This document shows positions 10,710 to 22,713 of a stretch of DNA of 64,000 nucleotides, one piece after another. The position numbers were made by a program, and so were the translations under genes. Position 1 is the stretch's first letter. Each line of letters starts with the position of its first letter. Below the pieces are notes generated by a model that saw only the letters and a list, made by a program, of their open reading frames with translations, did not search any database and was not told the DNA's origin. The stretch is from Uranotaenia lowii (Eukaryota; Arthropoda; Insecta; Diptera; Culicidae). The DNA lies in contig NC_073693.1 of assembly GCF_029784155.1 (NCBI RefSeq), forward strand, positions 358,623,825 through 358,687,824, in the 5' to 3' direction.

Positions 10710-11515
10710 GGGGACATCCATAAATTACGTAACGCTCCTAGGGGGGGGAGGGAGTAAGCTCGATCGTTACGAATTGTGACATAGGGGAGGGGGGAGGTAT
10801 GCTCATCGTTACGTAACGATTTTTTCCTTAAAAATTTCAGTTTCATCGCAGCTATTTAGATGTAATGCAATTATAGCAGAATGCGTGCTAAGCAAACTAA
10901 AATCAGCTTAAAATTTGTCAGCTTCAATACGATTGAAAAAAAATTGTAACCTTTCCTTTTTAAAGATTATGAAATAGATTCCTGAAAATGTGTATTGAAT
11001 ATCCGTGAAATAACCGTTGGAAAACCGAATATTGGGTACATTTATCCCCAAGAACTCCATTCAACCTTAAGAAAGGGAATTTTACTCAATTGATTTAAAA
11101 ACGCAATTTTGATTATTCCGACGAATATTACTAAGTGGAGTAAATTTTGCGTAGCAAGATATGCTCTTTGAACAAAATAAAGTAAACTAGGTAGATCATC
11201 GGTTTACAAGCACAGAGCAACTCGTAATAAGACATTCAATTTATTTTATCAGAGAATTATCATCAATGAGTATTAAGAAGCGATTCTGATCGATGATATT
11301 AATTCCGTTTTAAAGAACCTTGAAAAAAAATTTTTTTTTTGACCATCGAAAATCAGTATTTTAAAACATGAGAAAATCGGTGGAGGGGGGGGGTTATTAT
11401 CAGTGTTACGTAATTTTCATAGGGGGGTACCGCAAAGCGTTACGATTTGTGACATACGGGGGGGAGGGGGTCAAAAAAGTGCGTTTTTTGCGTTACGTAA
11501 TTTATGGATGCCGCC
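10710..11515. mobile_element. PIF/Harbinger-like MITE (TAA duplication)
   Basis: Terminal inverted repeats of about 26 bp: left GGGGACATCCATAAATTACG, right the reverse complement of GGCGGCATCCATAAATTACG. The flanks are TAA at 10707-10709 and 11516-11518. A 3-bp TWA duplication and G-rich ends are typical of PIF/Harbinger elements. Subterminal G tracts and a second inverted block ('cgttacgaattgtgacata' against 'cgttacgatttgtgacata', read directly at both ends) occur next to the TIRs. There is no transposase, so it is non-autonomous. Confidence 0.85.
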
Positions 11516-11691
11516 TAAAAGAATTGAATAAGGTTTCTAGAATAAAAACGAGTGACCTGTATATTATCTGAGGCTATCAATGGCTTAGCAACTACTCATT
11601 CAAGATTAATAGAGATCATAACTGAGGTGCTGAAAAATGCTCAAATTGTATGATTGAATTTGTGGAGTTATGACAAGAGTACACTCTCAGA

Positions 11692-12078
11692 AAAGGTTGA
11701 GAAGCAAAAAAAACTTTGCTATTGAGAAAAAGAAGTTTAGATTTTCTATTATTTTATTTAAAATTCTATGACAGTTTTTTGTTATGCAATTTCCTTCAAT
11801 TTTAATGCGAAAAAATAATAAATTGCTTTTTATTGATTATAGTTTGGAAAAATCAAATAACTTTTCCAAACTTATCATACTTTTCTTATCCAAAGTAAAA
11901 AATTCAAATTTTATATTAGCCAAAAGAATTATAATTTTGAAAATCCATTCAAAATTCAAAAATTTTGAATAATTTGTTGATTTTTTTAAGTTCTGTGTTT
12001 TGTAACATCTAATCTGTGATGAAAATAGGCTCAAAAACTAGGTGAACTTAAATTTTTTTCGTTTATTTTGGCAATCTG
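11692..12078. mobile_element. Decayed copy of the 20013-20400 MITE
   Basis: It runs from 'aaaaggttgagaagcaaa' to 'ttttggcaatctgg', 387 bp, nearly the same length as the 388-bp element at 20013. Shared internal order: 'aaaaatcaa', 'cttatcatacttttct', 'ccaaaagaattataatt', 'aatccattcaaaatt', 'tgatgaaaat'. Both termini and many internal 'tctgtga' words are mutated, so it is an older copy. No duplication is recognised. Confidence 0.65.
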
Positions 12079-14673
12079 GATGATAAGTTCTGTTTGAAGA
12101 AAATGGGAATTGAAAAAAAATGGATGGAAGATAAAAATGTAGATTCGACAATAATCTTTTCAAGAAATTTTAAGCAAACCAAAAGAGAAACGACTCATAA
12201 ATAGCGCAAGTATCCGAGCCGAGCAAATCTATTCGATTTTTTAAACCTCATAAAATCCAAACATTAGATTTCAAATTGTTTAACGCACAGCTTGGGCAAT
12301 ATCCGGACAAAATTCAATTATTTAAAAAAATAAACAAAGAGGAAGTGAAAATCATCGATCAACGAGGCTCAAGGGTGAATTTTAATAATCTGGAAGAATG
12401 TGGATAACTTTATAATTTTTTCACTACAGCCGGTATTGTTATCAGTTTTCGTAAAAAGATTTGCTGTCCCGACTAAGTAGAATAAAAATCGAAATTTTGA
12501 AGTTTTTCTCCATGAATGAGATGCATTATCTTAAGACTTTTATATCATTTGAGAAAGTTAAGTTTAAAAATATATATCAGAATACATTTATAGTTTTGAA
12601 ATTACCTTAAACGTTATGAGCAAGACTATGGTTATGAAGTATTAAGTTATTTAAGTTTTAAAAATTCAAGATTCATATTCACTGATCAGTCTTAAATTAC
12701 GTTGCTATTGAATCATGGACAAATTATATAAAAATCCATGCTCTGAAAAGCAATGATATTACTAAGAACTGAAAATTTTTAATGATACTATATTTGTTGA
12801 GGAAAGTTGATTGAAAAGATATTCTCAAAACAGTTTGTTCCCGTCATCTTCATCCGAAGGTATCATAACAGTTCTTGGAAACTTCGAAAATTTGAAATTG
12901 GCTTCTATCGGCTCTTCCGACCCAAACGGTTACCGATTCCTGATCTTTATAGTTGAAATCTTTGTAACAGGTCGTCGCATTTCTCTTGGATGATGATGGT
13001 AAAAAAGTCTTATTGGGAAGATGAAGCTCTACTCCCACCAGCTGTGAAGCCGGGAATCCTTCCCGAGACTCCCGAGACGGACAGACGAAAGAAGCGACCA
13101 TCATTGTGTTGTGGTTTACCGAATTCCACCACCAGAACTACTATTTCCCTCGTCTTACCATTATTGTGTGTGAGCAAAACCAACAGCGTTTTTATTCTAG
13201 TTTCGATTTCTATCTGTGGAAAATCTTTGTTCCGGTTTATGGGGGGTAAGCTGATGTGGATTAAGGGATAGTGCCGGAGGAAAGTCGTCACAGCATTTGT
13301 GGTGCAACTCGCTCGCCTTTGAGGAATACTTAGGTAGTGAGAACAAGGGACCGAAGGAAGGAAAAAAGGACTCGAAGACAACCAACTGTTAGTAAATAGG
13401 AAGAATTGTTGAGTCAGCGCTTCCGTTTGTGTAAGATGAATCCTTTACTGTGGAGTTCTGTTGGAGCAGAAAGACGACTAAAGGTGGCCAGTTCTAGTCC
13501 TTCATGGTTGTTATAACTATATGTAGTGAAATTCACTTACTACCACCTCGTGACACTTGTGAGTTGAACCTAGAGCTTCGATTATCGAAGGTGTGTCGAG
13601 TCGTGAAAAATGCGATCATTGGCAATGGTGTCAGTGACATTTGAGTTCATCATTACTTTCGTCATTACTTCTTATGATTATGTTGAACCCGCATAATGAT
13701 GTGTGGCTTGTGGTTTAAGTTTGGTTTGTAGAGTTTCAATTCACTTGTCAAAATTATCGCATTTAACTTTAAAAGCATCACAGCTGAATACCTAAGTATG
13801 CGATTTTGAATATGAATTTCATTTATGAGTGGAGAATACGAGTTTTAAATACATAGCTTAAAATAAATTTTGAAATCATTTTTTTGTTGTGTTTATTTTT
13901 TTAAAGTTTTAATCTTACTGAGTATTTATTTTACAAGCTCACAAGTTTGCCGCACCTTATTGCATAATTTACTCCAACTTTTAAAACAGGAGACTGAAAA
14001 AGAATATTCTAGTTTAGTCAAATTATAACAAGCTGACGGCAAACACTTGATATGTGCTGATGTGTTTAGAACCTTTATCTAACTGTCATTTTTATCTCAT
14101 TTCAACTTTCGAGGCTTTTAAGTTTAAGGAATACCTGGTTCTAAAAAAAGAGACTCTCATTATGTGTCTTCAATAATATATTACTCATGGCGGTCACATG
14201 ACTTTAAGGGAAATAATCAAAAACATTAGTTTACAAATTCTGAGACAAAAAATCGTGAACATAAATAGATCGACCTAAATTATAAATGAAATTCTAAAAA
14301 ATCTCAGTATAACAGTTTTTGAGTTATGCTACAAATATGAAATTTTGGAAAAATAAAAAAAGTACTTGAACTCAGATTCAAATATCTTGGACTGCTTAGC
14401 ATGAATTTGAAATCTCTTTTTTCCATATTACAGGTGAATATATTTGCTACCGATTACTAGAACTTCAATTTTACGTATGATCAAAAGTATTGTTGATAAT
14501 AGTGACTTTATGATAGAAATAAATAAAATGAAAACGCATTTTTTTAGAGGAAATTTTGTTTCAGCGAAAGTTTTATACTCGATGGTAACATTTAAAAAAT
14601 CATATTTTCTGTCGATCTGTCGATTTCAAGTGGTTTTTTGTCAAAATCGGATAAAAATTTAAGAAGTTATGGT
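12079..14673. other. No gene recognised; GC-richer part 12800-13500
   Basis: Mostly AT-rich. Between about 12800 and 13500 the composition rises and open frames of 60-120 codons occur on both strands, without known motifs. This could be an exon or conserved non-coding sequence of a host gene. Confidence 0.4.
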
Positions 14674-15498
14674 TACTTTACCATAACAGTGATTTTTGCA
14701 TTTTTGAATAATTTAACGAACTACAGTGTACTAAACATAGTAGAGAAAGATTTCCACATGATAAATCTCACTCGCTCCAAGTCAGAACTTATTCTAAGCT
14801 TATCCGAAGGTCACATGCCAAATTTCAGAAAAATCTGACCATGGCTAGTGATTGCTGGAGTCTCGAACGTGAATTGGAATTTAAGGTATTTTGCTTGGAA
14901 GGAATAAAAAAATCTGGTTTTCATGAAAAAGTTTTGTCTTCACAAGCCGATCGTTTTTTGTAAGCAATTTTCCAAAGTCTAAACTGAGACAAATATTTCA
15001 TTAGAAGACTGCAACCCGATTGGACTTGAAACAAAACAGTTATTACGGTTCAAAGATTATACTTTGGCTGCAAATTGTCATCTAACACGCAATGAGTACT
15101 TTTTACGCATTGCGTTTTGCACGAGGAATGTCGGCCAAAATTCAATCTTTGAACCGTATTAACTTTTTTGTTTCAAGCCCAATCGGGTTGCAGTCTTCGA
15201 ATGAAATATTTTTCTTGTCGATCGGCTTGTGAAGAAAAAACTTTTTCATGAAAACCAGCATTTTTTGTTCCTTCCAAGCAAAATACCTTAAAATCCAATT
15301 CACGTTCGAAACTCCAGCAACCATTCCCCATGGTCAGATTTTTCTGAAATTTGGCACGTGATCTTCGGGTAAGCATAGAACAAGTTTTGACTTGAAGCGA
15401 GTGAGATTTATCATGTTGAAATCTTTCTCTACTATGATTAGTACACTGCAGTTCGTTGAATTATTAAAAAATGCAAAAATTACTGTTATGGTAAAGTA
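14674..15498. mobile_element. Foldback element (long inverted repeat)
   Basis: Arms at about 14674-15068 and 15133-15498 are inverted copies with small indels. The outer ends read TACTTTACCATAACAGT on the left and its complement on the right; the inner ends read 'acggttcaaagatt' and 'aatctttgaaccgt'. The 64-bp spacer has its own small dyad (acgcaatg...cattgcgt). Transcription would give a hairpin of more than 350 bp. Short open frames in the arms are shadows of the inverted repeat. No target duplication was assigned. Confidence 0.85.
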
Positions 15499-15730
15499 CT
15501 CATTTTAAGCAGATTTGTGCCAACGTAACAACTTACCTACACAATTAACACACGACGTATTACAGGACACGACACTTGACGTTCTTACAAACGGAAAAAA
15601 GGAATTAAAACTACCTTTTTTGGCGACCGGTTTCGGGCTCGATGTTTGCTATCTACAGGGCGATGTCCGACTGATCACACGAAGAAATTACTAGCAGAAG
15701 TGTCGTAGTATTCGTCGAAAGAAGGTTCCT

Positions 15731-16450
15731 TTATGAGATTTTCCTTTTGGTGAAGGTGAAAAGCGGCGACATAATTGGTGGGTCATCTTCGTTCATTAGC
15801 GGTTTTTCGGAAGTACTAATGAACATCGACTCCCATGCGTTTAAATGTGAGGCTTTTCTTACGCATTTCCTATAGATCACTTTTTCCCAGTTTATGGGGT
15901 GATCCATTTCCGTTGCGTGGGCGGCTACGCTGGATTCATTGACCCTGTTGTTATCTACATCATTCCTATGTTCTTTAAGTCGAACTTTAAATTTGCGACG
16001 AGTTTGGCCAATGTAAACAGCTGGGCAACTCTCACAGGGAATTTCATAGATTCCGGATCTCTCATTCTGCGGGATCTTATCCTTCAAGGAGACCAACCGA
16101 TCCTTAAGGGTGTTGCCGCTCTTGTATGCTGTTTTCAGACCGTGTTGAGAAAGGATTTTTGTTATCCCATTAGCTAGTTTCAGGTGGAACGGCAGGCTAA
16201 CTCTGTAGGGATCTTCTTTCTCTGGCCTGAAAGTGGTAGCATCACTTCGGTACTTTTTTCGGGCATGTTTTCGGAGAATTTTGAGTACAAATTCGTTGTC
16301 AAAACCGTTCAAAAAACCTGCCTCAAGGATTTTATGTTTTTCTTCTTCAAAATCTGCCTGCCCAAAGAAGCAAACGAAAGAAACAAAAAAGAGAGCTGCA
16401 AGTAGAGTTTTTAATTTCAGTTCAAAGATGATTGAATGAAATATTCTCAT
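15731..16450 (-). pseudogene. Penelope-like element, GIY-YIG endonuclease end
   Basis: A 239-codon open frame. From about residue 33 it resembles the tail of Penelope-like retroelement proteins: a linker, then a GIY-YIG endonuclease domain with GIY at 133-135, YIG at 146-148, Arg157 and Glu207 (in AWESMFI). A Cys139/Cys142 plus His178/His184 set fits the CCHH motif known in this enzyme class. The N-terminal 30 or so residues are hydrophobic and unrelated, so the ATG is fortuitous. The reverse transcriptase that should precede it is absent: a 5'-truncated copy with an intact endonuclease frame. Untranslated sequence follows at 15540-15730. Confidence 0.85.
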
Positions 16451-19400
16451 AGAGCTTCATAGAGTTTCCAATGATTTCAAAATGTATGGTTTAATGATGT
16501 GGACTTACAGGTATTTTCCTCTTCCAATTCAGAAAGTGCTAATGAAATTCTTTTTAGTATCTGAATGACGTTACATTTCGCTTTATTTGTCTAATAACTT
16601 TTAAAATCAAGCCAAATATAATGTTGATATATATTTCTCCATATACTTAACTTGTTGACATGACACTTAACTTAAAGTTTGCCAAACTGCTCTTGTAATG
16701 GTATAAAATCTGGCGACTCTTCATGCTGCAAATAATTATATTTTTTTGTTTGATTAAGCAAAAAGTGCAAATTAAATTTATATGGATAAGCTGTAACCCA
16801 TTGAATCAAGGAAATGAATGGATTTTAAAATAGAAAACAATATGTTAAAATTTTGTTATTCGACTCAATACCAATTTTTTTTTCCTTTTTTGTGCTGAGG
16901 GATCTTTTTGAGACTATTCAAGATTTAAGCTAACTGACCTAATCTGTTCATAATCAATCGATTAAAAAGCAGATTTTCAAAAATTGAATGGGTCGAGAAA
17001 AAAACTTTTCATGCTGCGACAGTGCCGCACAGTGCGGTGATCCCATTGAGCCGATGGACAAAAGTCGTAAAAAGTTTTAATTTGATAAAATATTTGTTTA
17101 AATGTTCAATTATTGAAAGTACGTCAGAAAAACTTTGAAGGTTTTGTCTCAATTTTGATTTTTTTAGCCTTAAAATCCATGACTCAAAAACCCATATTTT
17201 GAAGATTTTCAATCTTTCTTATAAAAGATCCTTTGTATATGTCAAATATTTGCATTCATGAACGATTATGTTTGGTACTGATAATATAACACATAGAAAA
17301 TAACTGAATACAACAATTTCCAGCGAATAAGGAATTCACGGGAACTTGGCCGATGTATGCTTTAACTTTGGTAAAATATTTCAAAATTCAAACCACAAAG
17401 CTTCATATAATTTTTCAATGAGGTTTAAAAGCCACAACCATATCAAAAATCCATGTTTGTTTAGAATCTTTTTTTAAATATATGTAATACTGATAAGTTA
17501 AAGAAGAAAAATTCACTTGATTTTGGTTTTCGTTTTACCACAGCGGTTCATTTTCGAAAAATGTTCATTCCTGTAGTGTAAAAATGACCCTCCGTAAATT
17601 GCTCATATCACTGTTAGCGCAAAAAAACGCAATTCAGCAAGCATAGTGGGTGTTCAGGATGAAATTTCCTAGCATTTGATTATAAAATGGTAGTGACGTC
17701 TTGTGACGCGAATTTGTTCTGACTAGCTGAAATAGAGCAATTTTTGTTGATGAAATGTACAGAAATAGCATAGCATAGCATAGCATAGCATAGGGTGACT
17801 ACACACATCTTGCATTGGCTGGTACACGAGGTACAACTAATGATCAATCCCAACACAAGATGCCAAAACAAGTATCTGGATTCAATACTAGTTTCAAGTG
17901 CTGGTATTGAGTTTTAGTGTGATACCACAATGCACACCGTGACAAGTCAATGTAATCATAGAAGGGATGGTCTGAAACAGCTAACTAAACTATTCAGGTG
18001 CAGAGAACTCATACGACCCTACGTACAATGGATGCTGTTTTCAGACAGGAAAGGGAAGGGTTTTTTATGTTTACGGGAAATCCTATTTGGCACATAGGAT
18101 TGATGAAAAATGATGTTATGATTTACAAAAAATACAAAATAAAAAAATAAATACAAAAACAATGGAACGAGCTCACCAATTTTGTGTTGTACCCAGCTGA
18201 GTTCATGGGGGCCTTTTTGAGATGTGGAACCAACTGACCACCTTTTGAAAACTAACAGCCTGACGACTGATCAAGCCTACGTATCATACAACACCATTCC
18301 AGCAGCAAGTGACAATTCATAGCAAGCCGTTTTTATTCTATCCAGGTTCAACGACTGCAGCATTTTTCTCTACCTCGCTATTCTCACACAGAACTTGATT
18401 ATTCTTTCATATAGATTTTTTCCCCCGATGTTTGGAATTTGTATCAAAATCCATGATCAAGGAAATTTCATTCTTCTTGGCTTCACGGTCGGCTCTTAAA
18501 ATTGTTCCGAACTCGTACTCCTACATTTGCAATTCACTCAAACCTATATCACGACTTCCAGCGATCACTTATTAAAATTCGGCTTCAGGTCGATATCAAT
18601 TGAAAATTCATTTCAGAAGATTTTTCAATAAATTAGAAGTTATCAATATTTTTTTTAAGCGCGAAAAGTCCTCCAGCAATCTGTTAGTTATAATTAAAAT
18701 CAATCACAGCAATCCGTATCATTTTCAAAAAGTTCGTCGCCACTGTCGTGAAACATGTCGATTGATGTTTAATTTTCTTCTTGTTTCATTCAAATTTATG
18801 AGAACACGTTCCAATTTTGTCAGTAGCTTAACTTTTCTAAATCGATTGCATTCACTTTTTCACAACAGATCAAAATGCACACTTATTTTCCCTCGTAAGA
18901 TAGCACAATCAATTTCACTGATTTCCAAGTCCCACTCACAAAACTGAAAGCGTACACGTTTAAAGCCCTATTCTTTTATCACATCATTAGATTTCAATTG
19001 CCTTAATTAATGAATCACACAAGAAGTAACTAAGAATACACAATTCCATTAAATATTTTGAGCGCAACCAGTTGGCAAACAAATTTCAACACCGCTAATA
19101 AAACGAGAGCTGGAAACTTGGTCATTAAATAGGAAGGAAAAATATATTTCGAAAAATCACGAAACAAAACACGACCGCGGAAAAATATGCGACCGCACTC
19201 GAGCAAGGCCAACTTTGTTCCTCTGTTGATGAAATGTACAGAAATAATGGTAAATTCAGGGGTAGCTGTAAAGACCAAAAACGAATTTTTCTCACTCAAA
19301 AAATTCAATACAACAGGCGTTGAGTTTAAATCTTCAACTTGTAGAACGAAGAATTTGAATTTGCTGCGAAACTTGTCAACGGTAAACAAAAGTTTCAAAA

Positions 19401-20004
19401 AAAGTGTATGTTTTCCAAAAAAAAAAAATATTTTCTTGCCTTCTTAATGCATCCACTTTGAACCAATGCTGCGCTTGTAGGAAGCAAAATTAATTCAAAA
19501 ACATGTTCGTTCATGAAACTCCAACCTCTTTCCAATCGATTGGTAAAGTTGAATTTAAGGTTTGATAAACTAAAATTTTTTATTTTTGTCCACCGCACTG
19601 TGTGCCGGTGGTATGAATATTTTCTAGAATTTTTCATGTAAACATCACACAGAACCTTGAAATCATGATTTTTTGCGGTGAGAAAGGTATCAGTTATCAA
19701 AGTTTCTTTTGCTTCTGTTTTTTAATTTCAATCCTTATTTCAATTCAGATACCCTGGGTTAAGTGCAAACTGATTTTACCTTAGTTAAACTTTAATAAAA
19801 TTAAGAAAAAATGTGTAGATGTTTAAAATAATTTCATTTTCGTTTGTTGCATAAATTAATTTGTTCTCAACAAACTCTTGCTGAAAGCGAAACATTGATA
19901 ATGTTGGCAGAGAGATATTTCTAAGATGACATTTGAGGCAAGTGAATACACAATGCTTTTTTTAACTTTTCATCGATTTGTAGCATAATGTAAATTTAAT
20001 ACGT
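16451..20004. other. No gene recognised
   Basis: AT-rich DNA. The word 'gttgatgaaatgtacagaaat' occurs directly at about 17748 and again at about 19224. Near 17030 and 19595 are 'cacagtgcggtg' and the inverse-type word 'ccaccgcactgtg', which look like termini of a MITE family, but I could not define an element. Nothing coding was seen. Confidence 0.45.
17766..17793. repeat. Microsatellite (TAGCA)n
   Basis: Five to six perfect copies of a 5-bp unit. Confidence 0.9.
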
Positions 20005-20012
20005 GTTCCTAT

Positions 20013-20400
20013 CAAGGTTGCCGAAAAAAATGTGTGTTTTTGAGAAAAAAAAACTGACTTTCTGTGAATTTAACCAAAAATTCTGTGATGATTTTCTGTG
20101 ATGCTATTTCCGTTAATTCCATTGAAAATTCATGATTTGGGGATCTTTTTAATATTTTAGTTAGAAAAAATCAATTAACATTACCAATCTTATAATACTT
20201 TTCTAATTGAAAGTAAGAAATCTATATTTTACTTTGGCCAAAAAAGTTAGAATTGTTTAAATCCATCTAAATTTAAAAAATTCTGTGAAATCTGTGAATA
20301 AATATCTCAAAATTCTGTGTTCTGTGACACAGATTCTGTGATGAAAATTTGCTCAAAATTCTGTGAAATTACAGATTTTTCTGTGATTTTGGCAACCTTG
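20013..20400. mobile_element. hAT-like MITE with 8-bp duplication
   Basis: The element begins CAAGGTTGCC and ends GGCAACCTTG, a perfect 10-bp terminal inverted repeat. It is flanked by an exact 8-bp duplication GTTCCTAT (20005-20012 and 20401-20408). An 8-bp duplication and a 5'-CA start are known hAT properties. The interior has at least ten copies of TTCTGTGA or close variants, on one strand, concentrated toward both ends; these could be transposase-binding sites. No ORF is present. Confidence 0.85.
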
Positions 20401-20408
20401 GTTCCTAT

Positions 20409-22711
20409 ATGTATTATCAAATTTCATAAGTATATGTGCAGTTTTTCTGTAGTATAAGTTATCGTTTGATACTCCATTTTAACTGAATTTCCAAAGACAT
20501 TTAAAAATTTCAGATTTAACACACGGGTACCCCTTTCTGATCTTTCTCACATAATGTAGAATAATGTTGGAGGGGAATTTCTTAAAAGGTAGATGTGTCA
20601 CGGCTAAAAGGCGTGTTTGAACTTGTACCATCGTGCGAAATTACAGGAGTTGTTATTATTTTCCACACTTTCAGGTTATTTTAAAATCTATCAAAAATTT
20701 CCTGAATCCACTGAAATATCAATCACAAAACAATAGTTCCTTCTTTTATTAACACGAACTAAGAATGGTTTTATTTTTTTAAATCGTTTAAACGGTTTTG
20801 ATTTGATCGGCAAAATATCAATCTTGGTCACATCCAAACGTCATTCATTACCATGTGCTGTGAGAATGAGCTAGGAATCAAGGAGAAGAAAAAAAAACAC
20901 ATCCAGGCTTCATAGCGCCACCACGTGCATTGAAAATATGCTTGGTTGAGAAATACGCGCCCAAATTTTCCCACTAATTAGTATGCTATGCCATGGGTAC
21001 TATACTCTTGCGACGTTTGCTCGCGACGCATCGATGGAGACGAAACCACCCATGGAGACGAAAATCAACCCCCCCGAAGGAAAAAAAAAACTCGAAAAAA
21101 TGGAAGCCATGACTTTTATTTTATTCAAATTATTAGAAATTCAATTATTATAGACAATTGATGCGACTTTGTGTGTTTTTTATTCGATATAAACTGACGC
21201 GCATGCCGAAAGAATATTCTGAAAATAATTTCATTTGAAACGTTTGGGTCATTTTGGAAGAGTAGTACCTACTACAAACACTGTTACAAGAGAATTTTAT
21301 ATGATAAATTTTTTTACTGCGCTGTATGCTATTCCTCAAAGAGCTCATTTCTTGATTTTTTTTTCTTTAACTGAGAAGTATCTCGAAATATTAAATCTGA
21401 AGACCACCCCACCCCCCTCCAAATTGGCTAAAAATTACAAATACAAACATATTAAAAAATCATAAAAAGTGATTCACAATGATAACATTTAACATTGCAT
21501 CGTCACGATTCATCTCGACTATAAAGCTCTTGAGAAATTGAGCCGTCTCCAGAGGGAAAGATAGAGTCATCTTGACCCAACAGCCAGCCGTTCGGAAAGT
21601 TGCTCACGTTTTTAATTAGCCAGCTGGCCGTTTGGGAACGCGCACGTGGCTTCGAATGGCAGGGAATTACGCTAATCCCCCACGACGACGACGACGAGGA
21701 CGATGTCCGTGCTGCTTCTGACTAGTTGGGGTCAGTCTGTTCTGATCGGAGCTTATTTTTCATATTGCTTTTTTGTTTGTGCGTTCATAAAGTTAGCAAA
21801 AACATCTGTCAAAAGTTGTTGGTAGTTATTCCTATACATTCAGCTCTGCTGCTGATCCTGATCCAGAAATGGCGCGCGTCCACCAGCAAATAATAAAAAT
21901 ACAAATACAAAAAAAAAAAACGTGAACCGAAAGCAAACACTCCGATATCCCCCTCATTAGACCAGACCATGGCCAGGGGTGTGAAAAATCGTCTGCTCGT
22001 TACTTTACTTTTTTCTTTCAGTCGGTCAGGTCGTTAGGCTAACGGTGTAGACGTGTTATTTTTGATTGCTTCATCTTGTTTTTCTCGATGGGGAGCGTGT
22101 TTTTTTTCTTTTTCTGGGTTCTCGCCCCAATGTTCATAAAGTCATTTGGAGCTGTTTCGCTGAATCGCTGGAACAGAACAACGAAAACTTAGCTCAAATC
22201 TGACGCTATTAGACTAAGCTTTAAATCCGAATCTTCATTGCAAGGTCCGATGACACGATTGGATTTCACTAATCTCTTCAATAATATTTTGAACATCCGT
22301 TATTGATCAAACGTTTCGTTCTTCTTTTTTGAGCAATACCAGATATTTTGTGTTTTTGAAAGCAATATTTTCAATTTTAACTTGAATTTTGTACAGTAAA
22401 ATTTTATCTCAAGACAGGCAGAATCTTTTTCAATGGTGCAATAACATTGACACAGCGGATGAACAGAATTCGAATGCAAATTTTGCATGCTATCCTTTCT
22501 CATTTTCCAAGACGCTTCCACCTTGCCCTTTTCTTTCAATGTCAATACATATCTATTGCAGCCGGAAGGAACAGAAAGCAGCGAGAGACCAGCCAGCCAG
22601 GCAGCAGCATTAAAACTTTTCCTCTTTTCACAATTAGGTCAATTACAATACGGGGTTGCTCCTCTTGCCCAACTCCCAACTCACAAAGAGGACCCCCGAT
22701 TGGTGTTTGTC
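20409..22711. other. No gene recognised; GC-richer island 21530-21760
   Basis: The island contains a CAGCTG E-box next to a TTAATTAG homeodomain word, a GCTAATCCC (Otx/Bicoid-type) word and a (CGA)n-like run. This is compatible with a cis-regulatory element but proves nothing. The rest is AT-rich and featureless. Confidence 0.4.
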
Positions 22712-22713
22712 TA

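Noticed and set aside
15600..15720. Hammerhead-like ribozyme next to the Penelope-like fragment
   Set aside because: The minus strand has CTGTAGA and CGAAACCGGTC in suggestive order, but the core CTGATGA is not matched and I could not draw the three stems.
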